Source of the DNA: Candidatus Onthovicinus excrementipullorum
Lineage (GTDB): Bacteria > Bacillota > Clostridia > Oscillospirales > Acutalibacteraceae
Assembly: GCA_018712345.1 (NCBI GenBank)
Contig: DVHG01000014.1
Span: 1 to 55,959 of the forward strand
DNA length: 55,959 nt
Reading direction: 5' to 3'
Part shown: positions 1 to 8,343 of the stretch, in pieces
Numbering within the stretch: the first letter of the stretch is position 1
Layout: each line of letters opens with the position of its first letter
Translations under genes and position numbers: made by a program
Notes under the pieces: generated by a model
The model's database searches: none
The model's input: the letters and a program-made list of their open reading frames with translations, nothing else
Told to the model about the DNA's origin: nothing

Positions 1-277
1 GATACTTCTGCATTTGTTTTTCAGTCAGGCTGGAGAAGTTTTCCCCCTGAATACCACAGACAAAAAAAGCTCCCGCAATTATGTCATAGTTCTCCAGCAC
101 ACGGTTTAGCGGCAGCCCCATGATCTTTCCTTCGTCATTGCAGACAACAGCAACCGGTTCCTCCCACGGATAAAGTGCCTGAATGGGGCCGCCTACCATT
201 TGCTGCATTTCATGAAGGTCATTTTTCATCTCAACAGGCCGGGCTGCTTTGCCCGGTTCTACAAGCAACACTCGCAT
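1..277 (-). CDS. DUF3846-type ICE protein (3' part cut by window edge)
   Basis: The 5' part of a minus-strand gene starts at ATG 277 and runs off the left edge of the window, leaving 92 codons visible. The protein begins MRVLLVEPGKAARPVEMK and continues with a GPIQALYPWEEPVAVVCNDE stretch and a GLPLNR motif. This layout is typical of the small DUF3846 proteins found on conjugative elements of gut Clostridia, whose function is unknown. Its ribosome site (GAGGTG) lies inside the end of the preceding gene (287-532), so the two are probably translated together. The family assignment rests on remembered motif layout, not on a search. Confidence 0.7.
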   Translation of the reverse strand, partial: MRVLLVEPGKAARPVEMKNDLHEMQQMVGGPIQALYPWEEPVAVVCNDEGKIMGLPLNRVLENYDIIAGAFFVCGIQGENFSSLTEKQMQKY

Positions 278-286
278 TCTGGCAGA

Positions 287-532
287 TCACCTCATTTGTA
301 GGGAAAAGGGCTTCAGGCTTTTTCCAATTGCTTCATAGTTTTCAAAATGCACCTCGCAGCCCAACAGATAGGACACCGCTTCTTCCCATTCTTTTAAGGG
401 GTATTTCTCCTTATCCGGCAGGCGGTACAAATCGCCAAGGGCTGCCCATTTGAGTTCCGGCAGCAGGCGCAGGTTGGAGATAAAGGTGCGGTGCTGTTCG
501 GCTAAAAGGTCTAACAATCCGGTTTTCTTCAA
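287..532 (-). CDS. Small ICE-encoded protein of unknown function
   Basis: A short protein of 81 residues starting at TTG. The start is supported by a GGAGGG ribosome site 7-8 bases upstream. It is mostly helical in appearance (LLDLLAEQHRTFISNLRLLP) and has no membrane segment or signal peptide. The layout recalls small DUF3848-type proteins that often sit next to DUF3846 genes in clostridial conjugative elements, but the match is weak and I do not claim it. The gene follows a probable terminator (552-588) and precedes the DUF3846 gene by about 10 bases. Confidence 0.6.
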   Translation of the reverse strand: MKKTGLLDLLAEQHRTFISNLRLLPELKWAALGDLYRLPDKEKYPLKEWEEAVSYLLGCEVHFENYEAIGKSLKPFSLQMR

Positions 533-551
533 TCAATCCCTCCGATGCAAT

Positions 552-588
552 AAAAAATATGGGCGAAACGCTCTATGGCGCCCCGCCC
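552..588 (-). terminator. Probable Rho-independent terminator
   Basis: On the minus strand a GGGCG/CGCCC stem with a partly paired inner arm is followed by ATATTTTTT. It lies after the small membrane ORF (603-695) and before the TTG-start gene at 532. The stem is short, so read-through is likely. Confidence 0.5.
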
Positions 589-602
589 GATTGCTTCTTA
601 CG

Positions 603-695
603 CTATTTTTTCCTGCGGTTACGAATATGCAGGAACACAAGGCCGCCCAAAATGACAGCGCATAAACAGATCAAAATAATTGCTTTTGGTTCCAT
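603..695 (-). CDS. 30-residue single-pass membrane peptide
   Basis: A 30-codon ORF from ATG 695 to TAG 603, with a GAGGTGAG ribosome site about 10 bases upstream that overlaps the end of the sortase gene. The peptide begins MEPKAIILICLCAVILGG, a hydrophobic segment long enough to cross the membrane, and ends in a basic RNRRKK tail, predicting an N-out, C-in orientation. Its position directly after the sortase suggests a role at the envelope or as a sortase accessory, but this is inference only. Confidence 0.5.
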   Translation of the reverse strand: MEPKAIILICLCAVILGGLVFLHIRNRRKK

Positions 696-705
696 TGATT
701 GATTC

Positions 706-1458
706 TCACCTCACTTCTGTGGCGATGACCACCGTGCGGGCGTTTTCCCATTCATAGGAACAGGTGACGAGCGTCAGCAGGCGGCAGTCCTCGCCGGGGA
801 TGGTTTGTGGTTCATATATCGACTGGGCGAAGAGTTCCTCCTGAAAAGACAGGAAGTCCGCACCGTCCGCAAATTCAGTGCGGTTAAACCGCAGCTTTGA
901 GATATCGGTTTTCAGCACAGCCGCAATTTGGTATTCCCGCAGTCCATCGCTGGTCTGCAGCAGGATTTTGGAATGCTCATTTCGGAAGGCTTCCTTTGCC
1001 ATCTTTTGAAGAACAGCGAACATGGTGCCGTCGTTCATGTTGTGCCCGTAGACCACAAGGTTCTTGCTCTCCGGGGTGCAATCCCATTGAAAGAAAATAC
1101 TCCCGGCAGTGCGATGCTCGCCTTTGTAGGTGCGCCGCAAATAATGTTCCGGATCGTCGGCGCTGCTTTGCAAAACCGGGTAATCCACACAGGTGCCGGG
1201 AATGGAAATCCAGCCTTTGATGTCCGGGTATTCAGCCTGCAAAGCGGGAAGGTCCACAAGGAATTCTGGTTCGAGCTGTTCTTTCCCAGCCGGTAAAACC
1301 CCGGAGCTTTCGGCTCCGGGGAGAGGCTGTGTGTATTCTTTTTTCAGGGCTTGTGCTTCTCCATTGGTCAGCCCCGGCTGGATTATCAAAAACCAGAGGA
1401 GTCCTAAAAGACTCAGGCACAAAAGGCCGATGCAAAATCCTTTCAAAAAGATTTTCAT
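706..1458 (-). CDS. srtB: Class B sortase
   Basis: A cysteine transpeptidase of 250 residues that would anchor surface proteins to the cell wall. An N-terminal signal-anchor segment (about residues 4-28) precedes the extracytoplasmic domain. The catalytic His is in VYGHNMND (His139), the Cys in TLVTCSYEW (Cys233) and the Arg eight residues later (Arg241), in class B style. The start codon overlaps the stop of the upstream adhesin gene (ATGA), so the two are translationally coupled and the adhesin is the obvious substrate. Clostridial SrtB enzymes are known to accept PxTG-like signals, which fits the VPQTG of the neighbour. Confidence 0.92.
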   Translation of the reverse strand: MKIFLKGFCIGLLCLSLLGLLWFLIIQPGLTNGEAQALKKEYTQPLPGAESSGVLPAGKEQLEPEFLVDLPALQAEYPDIKGWISIPGTCVDYPVLQSSADDPEHYLRRTYKGEHRTAGSIFFQWDCTPESKNLVVYGHNMNDGTMFAVLQKMAKEAFRNEHSKILLQTSDGLREYQIAAVLKTDISKLRFNRTEFADGADFLSFQEELFAQSIYEPQTIPGEDCRLLTLVTCSYEWENARTVVIATEVR

Positions 1459-4400
1459 TGTTTGCGATCCTGCTGCTCATCGGCCTGATCAGCAGATTTG
1501 CGCTTTTTGTCTGCCCGGTTGAGGAAGAACAAAGCGCCGCCGGACAAAACCGCCAGCACGGAAAGGCCAATCAAAACAGCAGGCATCCACGGGTTATCAC
1601 CGGTCTGCGGAACAGAGGGAATCTCCGGTACCAGCTTGTTATGCATCTTTACGGTTGTTGTTTCGCCCGCCTTGATTTCTACGGTCTGATCGTCAGGCAG
1701 AATATACTTTTCGGAATCTTCGCCAGCTACTTCAGATACGGTGTATTCTCCCACACGAAGAGTGAGGTTGATTTCACCGTTTTCATCCGTTTTGAATTCC
1801 TGCTCATAGGCATTGCCCATGAAGTCAGTACCGCTGATTTTGAAGGTGCGTCCTTCGACCTTATCATCGTCGGCAGTCTTTACTACCTTCAGAGAACCAG
1901 TTTGAGCTTTGTTCAGGAAGCCAACGCCAGCTTCGGTTTCGATACGGACGATCGCTTCGTTTTCCGTGATGGAGAAGGGGTAATACCCGTCATCCTTCTC
2001 GAAAAATTCCGGCGCCTGTTTTTCGTGCAGGAAGTAGTTCCCATACACAAGGTCCTTCATCTGGTAGAGACCCGGTTCGGTTTCTGTCATTTCACCCGCC
2101 AGCTGGTCGATATCCGCGTCGAATTCCCCGTTGTTATCTACATCGGCGTAAACTTCAAAGACAGCCCCGGACAGCTTGTGGTCCGGATAATCGGCGTCCA
2201 CCTTTATGGTTTCGGCGGTGCCTTTGATGATCTGGTTTTCAATGGTGATTTCAATGGTCTGCCCTTCCTCAGTGATCTCTACCGGGAAGATTTCTTCCGT
2301 CAAAACGAAGGCTTCCGGCGGTGCGATTTCACGGATGAGGAAGTTTCCAACAGGTACCTTATCAAACTCAAAGTACCCGATCTCATTGCTCTCGGTGACC
2401 AAAAATGCGGTTTCCCCAGTGAACTCGGTCTCGTCGAAACGGAACAGTCCGATTTTAGCGCCTGCCAGTTCAAAGCCATCCTGATCCACTTTCCAGCCGG
2501 ATACCTTGCCGCGCTTTAAGGTGTTTTCAATGGGTACCCCGTCGTTCACGGCAATCTCTACCTTCGCCACATCCTGACCGGCGTACTCAAACACCACCGG
2601 GTATTTTTTATCACTCAAAATGTAGTGATCATCGACGCCGATTTCCTTTATATACAGGGAAGCCCCGCAGGGCACGTCTGTTTTAAAGACAGCATTTCCG
2701 TTTTCGTCAATACCGATGGTTTCCATGAGCCCGTCTGCCGGGATGGAGGTTCCGTCTGATGCGGTCAGTTCTTCCGCTGCAAACAGTCCGAAAGTAATGT
2801 TTTTCCATTCCTCATTCATGCCGAGGGAGAAGGTTTCGTCCTGTTCCAGCAGCTTCTTGAGGGAAATCTCCACTTTCTGGCGCTCGTTGTAGAAGCCAAC
2901 GCTGGCGGAGGTGATTTCTACTTCCTGACCAGCATAGGACAAAACGACTTCCTTGGGTTCAGGATCAATTACCATGCCATCCGGCGCAGTGATTTCCTTC
3001 ACCTGATAGCGGCCGAGATACAAAGGTTCCGAAGTGGCGGTTCCGTCGCTCCCGGTGGTCAGGGTAGAGGCCAGTTCGCCAGCTTTCAGATGGACGGTGC
3101 CATCCGGGGTCACGACATCTTCCAGTGCGGTGATTTCATAAACAGCGCCCGGCTGTCCCTGCACCTCATACTGAGGCTGGTACATCCCGCCGGATTCCAC
3201 CACATGGCTGAACGTTTCGCCCTCTTTGTAAACCGTAATCGTTCCTTTCTGCGGGACGTTGTATTTCTCTACGGTGATGACTTCCAGCGAACCGTCCACC
3301 ACAAAGGGCACCGGCTCTCCGTCGAGCACATACCCCCACGGGCTCTGCTGTTCCACCAGTTCGTAATTTCCGAACGGAAGCGGTTCCGGCAGCATGAGGG
3401 TACCTGTGGCGTCCGTCACGAAGGTATCGATATCGATGGGGCTGGGGTAGTTGATATGCTGCACCACCCACTCGCCGGTATCGGTATTACGGATTTTGAC
3501 TGCTGTTCCCGCCAGAGGAATGATTTTGCCGGATTCGGCGTCTTTCTTCTCAAAGCGGATGAGAGAGGTAAAGGTGGGGTTATTGAGAATAAAGTAGTAG
3601 ACTTTGCCATGCTCAGAAATGAACACCGAGAAGTCCGGGACAAACTTCTGTCCTTCGGCGCCTTTGGTCTGATGCACCATATACAAGCCATACGGAAGAT
3701 CCTTTGAACGGGCAAATCCATGGGAATCGGTGACCAGAAGATCCCGTTCTTCTTCCTTGGCGTTCTCATAGCTGCCTGCGCTGGCAAGATAGACTTGGAA
3801 TTCTGCCCCTTCCTCCGGCTGCTCGATCTGCACATCGTCATTGGCGGGTTCTACGTTTTCTTCCGCTTTCTCTATCGGGGCTTCTTCTGCTGGTGTGTTC
3901 TCTGCGGCAGTATTTTCCTCAGCGGATGCTTCCGGCTGCTGTTCCGGTTCTTCCTGATTTGGTATGGCAGGCTGGTCGGTATGCTTGGTGATGGCGATGC
4001 TGCCAAGGACGACGTCCTCCGTGGCGGTCATGGGGATGCTGTTGTTTTCTAAGGTAAAGTTCCCCGGTTCCGCGCCTACCGGATAGACGGTTTCGTCCAG
4101 CAGGTACCCCTCGCTGGGGGAAATTTCACGGATGCTGTAATCCGGGCCGCAGGGGTATTCCTTGGTGGTAAATTTGCCCCCGTTCGCCGTGGTGTAGGTA
4201 TCCAGCAAAGTTTCGCCCTTAAACATCCCGTACACAGCGCCGTCCAAGGTGGCGTCGCCCTGTGCTTCGTATTCGGAGCTTCTCGGCTTGTTGTGGCCGG
4301 AATCCTTTTTCTGCATCTCCACGGTAAACTTTTTCAGGATATTGGAAAAACTTACGCTGGAGGTTTGTCCGGGGTAGATGGTTACCTGCTGGGATTCGGG

Positions 4401-5498
4401 CTGGACATATTTGTCCGGGGCCTTCTCGGTTACGGTGTAATTTCCGGCTTGGAGGTTATCCACCCGGATGGTGCCATCCGGCCCTGTCACAACGTCCTTC
4501 TCAATCCCGTTTCCGGAGATGTGGAAAGGAATACCGGAAACCTCTCCATCTTCAGAGGTTTTCACAAGCTGCAGGGTGCCTGCCTTAATTTCGAGGGAAA
4601 AGTAGCATTTCACCGGTTCTGCGGAGCCTCCCACATCGAAGGTGACCACGTTCTGGTACTCGTCCCGCAGCCAGTATTTGGTGCCGCCTGTGACCACGCC
4701 GGGAACGGAAGAAGGCAGGCGCTTTTGGGCGGTGATGGTGCCGAATTCGGTTTCGGCGGTGGAAACATGAAGCTGATTTCCGCTGATGGAAAAGTCCACG
4801 CCCGGATAGCTGACGGCGAAATTGTCCAGCACATTGTTTTCATCCACCAGCGTGGTTTCATTTTTCCCGGTGCTTTCATTGTATTTGAGGTCGTGGGTAT
4901 ATGCCCCAACCGCGCCGGGATCATCGGCAGCAAAGGATGGGATCGTGTGGTAATTCACGACGTTCTCCCGGAGCTGATAGAAGATGGGCTTCGCGGCGGG
5001 GCTGTTGACGGTGAATTCATTGACGATCTGATCTTCATATCCAGTTCCAAACTGCTCATGGGCAATGAGCCAGATGAGAATTTGGGTGGCGATGTACTCG
5101 TCGATGGCGCTGCCGCCGTACTTGGTGCCGGTTTCCACGTTGTATCCCAAGGTCAGGGCGGTGTTGATCATCGCTTTCTGCTCGGCGGTAAAGGCGGCGT
5201 AATCATCCGACTGGTTATAACCGATACCTGTGTGTACGCCGACGCCCAGCTGGATGCAGTAGGCGGTGCGGAAGGCTTTCAGGTCATTGATCCGCAGTTC
5301 GGTGAACTTATTGGAACTGTAGCCGCCAAACGGGGCGGGAAGATTGGAACTGAGGGAATACCCTCTGGTGTTATGGTCGATCATGGAGATATATCCGTCG
5401 TACTCATACTCGGCGGCAAAAACACTGCTTGGTACGATCCCTAAGCAGAGCAGCGCCGCCAGCATAACGGACAGCAGCCGTTTTAGATGTTTTTTCAT
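1455..5498 (-). CDS. Thioester-domain, SpaA/Cna-B repeat surface adhesin
   Basis: A 1347-residue cell-wall protein. I place the start at ATG 5498 because it has an AAGGAG site 8 bases upstream and opens a clear signal peptide (MKKHLKRLLSVMLAALLCLG, cut near VFAA). A thioester-type adhesion domain follows: a candidate Cys81 (AYCIQLG) and Gln139 (ATQILIW) would form the covalent thioester. The rest is a long series of prealbumin-like Cna-B/SpaA modules, several with the closing E of isopeptide domains (YxVxE). A low-complexity Glu/Ala/Pro linker lies near the first third. The C-terminus has a VPQTG sorting signal (residue 1296), a hydrophobic span and a charged tail. It is coupled to the class B sortase by an ATGA overlap. 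The likely role is attachment to host or partner cells during transfer. Confidence 0.9.
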   Translation of the reverse strand: MKKHLKRLLSVMLAALLCLGIVPSSVFAAEYEYDGYISMIDHNTRGYSLSSNLPAPFGGYSSNKFTELRINDLKAFRTAYCIQLGVGVHTGIGYNQSDDYAAFTAEQKAMINTALTLGYNVETGTKYGGSAIDEYIATQILIWLIAHEQFGTGYEDQIVNEFTVNSPAAKPIFYQLRENVVNYHTIPSFAADDPGAVGAYTHDLKYNESTGKNETTLVDENNVLDNFAVSYPGVDFSISGNQLHVSTAETEFGTITAQKRLPSSVPGVVTGGTKYWLRDEYQNVVTFDVGGSAEPVKCYFSLEIKAGTLQLVKTSEDGEVSGIPFHISGNGIEKDVVTGPDGTIRVDNLQAGNYTVTEKAPDKYVQPESQQVTIYPGQTSSVSFSNILKKFTVEMQKKDSGHNKPRSSEYEAQGDATLDGAVYGMFKGETLLDTYTTANGGKFTTKEYPCGPDYSIREISPSEGYLLDETVYPVGAEPGNFTLENNSIPMTATEDVVLGSIAITKHTDQPAIPNQEEPEQQPEASAEENTAAENTPAEEAPIEKAEENVEPANDDVQIEQPEEGAEFQVYLASAGSYENAKEEERDLLVTDSHGFARSKDLPYGLYMVHQTKGAEGQKFVPDFSVFISEHGKVYYFILNNPTFTSLIRFEKKDAESGKIIPLAGTAVKIRNTDTGEWVVQHINYPSPIDIDTFVTDATGTLMLPEPLPFGNYELVEQQSPWGYVLDGEPVPFVVDGSLEVITVEKYNVPQKGTITVYKEGETFSHVVESGGMYQPQYEVQGQPGAVYEITALEDVVTPDGTVHLKAGELASTLTTGSDGTATSEPLYLGRYQVKEITAPDGMVIDPEPKEVVLSYAGQEVEITSASVGFYNERQKVEISLKKLLEQDETFSLGMNEEWKNITFGLFAAEELTASDGTSIPADGLMETIGIDENGNAVFKTDVPCGASLYIKEIGVDDHYILSDKKYPVVFEYAGQDVAKVEIAVNDGVPIENTLKRGKVSGWKVDQDGFELAGAKIGLFRFDETEFTGETAFLVTESNEIGYFEFDKVPVGNFLIREIAPPEAFVLTEEIFPVEITEEGQTIEITIENQIIKGTAETIKVDADYPDHKLSGAVFEVYADVDNNGEFDADIDQLAGEMTETEPGLYQMKDLVYGNYFLHEKQAPEFFEKDDGYYPFSITENEAIVRIETEAGVGFLNKAQTGSLKVVKTADDDKVEGRTFKISGTDFMGNAYEQEFKTDENGEINLTLRVGEYTVSEVAGEDSEKYILPDDQTVEIKAGETTTVKMHNKLVPEIPSVPQTGDNPWMPAVLIGLSVLAVLSGGALFFLNRADKKRKSADQADEQQDRKQ

Positions 5499-5523
5499 AC
5501 AATTCTCCTTATTCGTAAAATAC

Positions 5524-5569
5524 AAAAAGCCCCCGCAGGATTGAGGGAAAACCTCAAACCCACGGGGGC
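5524..5569 (-). terminator. Terminator hairpin directly upstream of the adhesin gene
   Basis: A GCCCCCG/CGGGGGC stem encloses a second TGAGG/CCTCA hairpin and is followed on the minus strand by TTTTTG. It ends only about 25 bases before the adhesin start, so it separates the adhesin and sortase from the genes upstream or acts as an attenuator on them. Confidence 0.75.
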
Positions 5570-5580
5570 AGGTACTGAAA

Positions 5581-6099
5581 TTATCGTTCTTCGCCATTTT
5601 TCTGACGGCGTTGCTTTTTATGGGGAACTGTCTTTTCGGGCAGCTCCCGCTGAGTGATCCAGACCGCTTCCAAGACAGAAGCGGTTTCGATCCCATTCTG
5701 CTGGCAGCCGTTCAGGATTCCTTCCAGATAGGCTCTGGATGGCATGGCGGGGGTATCCTTATATGGGCTGTTCATGGTGTAGGCCATGATTTCCCGCCTG
5801 ACTCCTTCCTGATCGGTTACCGTGACAGGCTCTTTCCCATACAGGTATGGAAACCCCTCGTAATGATCCAGATGCTGTTCGTCCCGTTCAGAAATCCGCC
5901 AGAGGACGCCGTCCACATAGCTGTCCGGTTCCGGCAGGATGGTGGCGACGCCGTTCCCGCCGCCATTCATGCGGAAAGCGAGGCGGTATCCTTCCAATCG
6001 GACGGTGTCCACCACTTCCGCGTCCGGGCAGCGGAATGCCATCTGATTTAGGTTCATGTTAGAACCATAGGCAAAGTAAAGTCTTTCGTTGGTTTTCAT
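5581..6099 (-). CDS. Gamma-glutamylcyclotransferase (AIG2)-like protein
   Basis: About 172 residues with the hallmark LYFAYGSNMN near the N-terminus, the binding-loop motif of the gamma-glutamylcyclotransferase/AIG2 fold. A conserved acidic residue is present in the HYEGFPYLYG region. Family members release 5-oxoproline from gamma-glutamyl amines. The gene lies 11 bases after the amidoligase gene. Amidoligase and GGCT-fold partners are a known pairing, one joining and one removing a gamma-glutamyl-type bond. Start choice: ATG 6099 is taken, although GGAGG is only 2 bases away; a GTG at 6102 is the alternative. The C-terminal tail is highly basic and likely disordered. Confidence 0.85.
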   Translation of the reverse strand: MKTNERLYFAYGSNMNLNQMAFRCPDAEVVDTVRLEGYRLAFRMNGGGNGVATILPEPDSYVDGVLWRISERDEQHLDHYEGFPYLYGKEPVTVTDQEGVRREIMAYTMNSPYKDTPAMPSRAYLEGILNGCQQNGIETASVLEAVWITQRELPEKTVPHKKQRRQKNGEER

Positions 6100-6110
6100 C
6101 ACCTCCAGTG

Positions 6111-7073
6111 TTATCGTTCTTGGTTTCGGCGGTTCTGCAGGCTGGGATATTGGGATTTGTCATATCGCCATGCCCGGTCGCCGGGGAGGTTCGAGAGCAG
6201 ATGCTCCCGCACATTTTTGTATTCCGGTCCGATGAGGCCAAGGCGCAAAAGAAAGGTGCGGAAGGTAAAGGCGGGGTTTTCGCTGATCTCGGTTTTGCGC
6301 ATGACCGTCCGGCTCTGGTTGATGGCCTGTGCGGAGATCGCCAGCGCCAGCGTAATGTTCGCCCGCACCTTACCGGCATGGAGGGTGCTTTCAAAACAGC
6401 GCCATTCCAATGTCCCACGGTAAAACACAGAATGAAGGTTTAAGGCATAATACCTCGTCCAGTTGTAATGCTCATAGCTTCCGTCAGAACCCTCATACCA
6501 TTCCTGCCTTAGCCGATCCATGGTAGTGTTGGTGGGAAGCTTGCGGATTTTTTCCAGCATGGGCTCCCGCACCTTCTGGCACCAGCGCTCCACCCGGCTC
6601 TCATTCACATTTAAGGCTTTGAACAGGATATCCTCTTTGGAATACATGATGGAGAGGGCGTTTTTCAGGCTCTGCGGGGTATGCTTGGAAGCGTCCACAT
6701 GGACGTGCATCCCGCAGCTTGGATTCACCACAGCCCCCGCATGGCGTAAGGCACGGACGACTTCCTGCAGTTTTCCCATTTCGCTGTATTCCAGTTTGGG
6801 GGAATTCATTTCCACCTTGTAGGTTCCATCGCCATTGGAAACCTGCTGCCGCCCAATCCGTTGCGAGCCGTGGATGCTGGAATCGTAGACAAACCGCCAT
6901 TTTTTGCCCTCGTTGTCTATAACCTCCCACGGATCGTAGATGCGGGATTCGTGAGTTTGACGGGCCATGGTGCCGAATAGGGAAGCCACCGCTTCCGCTG
7001 CTTTCTGGCGGGTGAGCCCCGTCATCTCGATTTCGCAGCCGAAGTATTGGTCTTTTAAATCAATCGATGGCAT
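6111..7073 (-). CDS. Amidoligase-family protein (ATP-dependent amide ligase)
   Basis: A protein of 320 residues with the features of the Amidoligase_2 family: an N-terminal QYFGCEIEMTG strand with the conserved glutamates, a CGMHVHVD motif, and a C-terminal TLEWRCFEST motif. The family is related to glutamine synthetase-like carboxylate-amine ligases and is predicted to form amide bonds between amino acids or peptides. Its start overlaps the end of the methyltransferase gene by 14 bases, and the GGCT-like gene follows. The biological substrate is unknown. Proposed roles for such pairs are peptide tagging of proteins or synthesis of small gamma-glutamyl metabolites. Confidence 0.85.
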   Translation of the reverse strand: MPSIDLKDQYFGCEIEMTGLTRQKAAEAVASLFGTMARQTHESRIYDPWEVIDNEGKKWRFVYDSSIHGSQRIGRQQVSNGDGTYKVEMNSPKLEYSEMGKLQEVVRALRHAGAVVNPSCGMHVHVDASKHTPQSLKNALSIMYSKEDILFKALNVNESRVERWCQKVREPMLEKIRKLPTNTTMDRLRQEWYEGSDGSYEHYNWTRYYALNLHSVFYRGTLEWRCFESTLHAGKVRANITLALAISAQAINQSRTVMRKTEISENPAFTFRTFLLRLGLIGPEYKNVREHLLSNLPGDRAWRYDKSQYPSLQNRRNQER

Positions 7074-8217
7074 TCACCTCCCGATGGGCGGCGGCAAGGC
7101 GCTTCCCGATAGCTTCCACTACAGTAACGGTAACGCCGTTCCCGGCCTGCTTGTAGAGCTGGGCGTCCGACTGGAGGGGTAAAACAATATCAATCCGGTC
7201 ATCCGTCCATCCCTGCAATCGCAGGCATTCCCTTGGCGTCAAACGCCGGATTCTGCCGCCGAACAAAACGCCGTGGCGGTCTTGGGCGGTGAGGGTGAAC
7301 ATGGGTTCTTCCGCAGATTTGATACGCCGTCCGTTCTGGCGAACCGTTTCCCGTTCCGGGGTGAGGACCGCACGGGCTTCCAAGGTGCCTTGGTCGCTGT
7401 TTGTGGTGAGGGTATGGGCGATTTTTCTGCCAACCCTGCCGCGGCGGGTGTTCCGTTGGGCGTAGGCCAGATTGATGCTGTCGCCGGGATACGCCATTTT
7501 ATACCCCTTCTTGGTGTTCTCCTTGATGGGCAGGCCCACTTCATACAGTCCGGTTTTCCCGCCGAAACCGCCGGTCTGCGCCGCAAGGGTACAGCTTATC
7601 CCTTCGGGGGAGTACACTCGTTCTCCCTGCGCTCCGGGAAGGACTTGCACAAGAGATGTTCCTGCTGTTTCGGTGAAAGGAAATACTTTTCCTCTGCATC
7701 GCTCATCAAGATATCCGATAAGATACACCCTTTTTCGGGATTGGGGGACTCCGAAATCCTTGCTGTTAAGCACCTGCCATTCCACAAAATACCCCAATCC
7801 ATCCAGCGTATGGAGGATGGCCGCAAACGTCCTGCCCCCGTCATGGTTAAGCAGTCCGGGAACATTTTCAAGCAGCAGATACGCAGGTCTTTTTGCCGCA
7901 GTCAGCCGGGCAATTTCAAAGAACAGGGTACCTCTTGGGTCGCTGAATCCTCCACGGTGTCCAGCAATCGAAAAAGACTGGCAGGGAAATCCGCCGCACA
8001 GCAAGTCGAAGTCGGGCAGGTCGCTTGGGTCGGCTTTTCGGATATCTTCACAGAACCACTCTCCTTTGGTGTCAAATAGTGCCCGGTAGCTGCGGTCGGC
8101 ATATTTGTCGATCTCGCAATGTCCTACACAGGCAAATCCTCCGGCACAGCTGAGTCCTTCCCGGAACCCGCCAATGCCGGAGAACAGGTCAATATATCGT
8201 ATGGTTTTTCTTATCAC
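7060..8217 (-). CDS. DNA (cytosine-5-)-methyltransferase
   Basis: A C5-cytosine methyltransferase of 385 residues starting at GTG. Motif I is DLFSGIGGFREG (SAM binding), motif IV is GGFPCQSFS with the catalytic Cys79, motif VI is LLLENVPGLL, and motif VIII is PQSRKRVYLIG. The closing AGNGVTVTVVEAIG is motif X. No restriction enzyme is next to it, so it is probably a solitary enzyme. It may protect the ICE from host restriction during transfer, as is common on clostridial conjugative elements. The target recognition region is roughly residues 190-290. Confidence 0.95.
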   Translation of the reverse strand: MIRKTIRYIDLFSGIGGFREGLSCAGGFACVGHCEIDKYADRSYRALFDTKGEWFCEDIRKADPSDLPDFDLLCGGFPCQSFSIAGHRGGFSDPRGTLFFEIARLTAAKRPAYLLLENVPGLLNHDGGRTFAAILHTLDGLGYFVEWQVLNSKDFGVPQSRKRVYLIGYLDERCRGKVFPFTETAGTSLVQVLPGAQGERVYSPEGISCTLAAQTGGFGGKTGLYEVGLPIKENTKKGYKMAYPGDSINLAYAQRNTRRGRVGRKIAHTLTTNSDQGTLEARAVLTPERETVRQNGRRIKSAEEPMFTLTAQDRHGVLFGGRIRRLTPRECLRLQGWTDDRIDIVLPLQSDAQLYKQAGNGVTVTVVEAIGKRLAAAHREVNAID

Positions 8218-8303
8218 ACTCCTTTTCAGGCTTTATGAAAAGCTAACATACAATCAATGGACATCGCCCCTTTCTGTTGGATTAATTGAAAGATATATAT
8301 ATG

Positions 8304-8333
8304 AAAACAGCCCGCAGTTTCCTGCGGGCTGTT
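8304..8333 (-). terminator. Rho-independent terminator
   Basis: A perfect 12-base-pair stem (AACAGCCCGCAG with its complement, loop of 4) followed by TTTTC on the minus strand. It ends the transcript of the acidic-tail gene just upstream. Confidence 0.85.
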
Positions 8334-8343
8334 ACTGACTGTC

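Noticed and set aside
4293-5444. A long plus-strand frame inside the adhesin gene
   Set aside because: Antisense shadow of the thioester and Cna-B region, with no start signal and a glycine-rich composition typical of reverse-strand reading.
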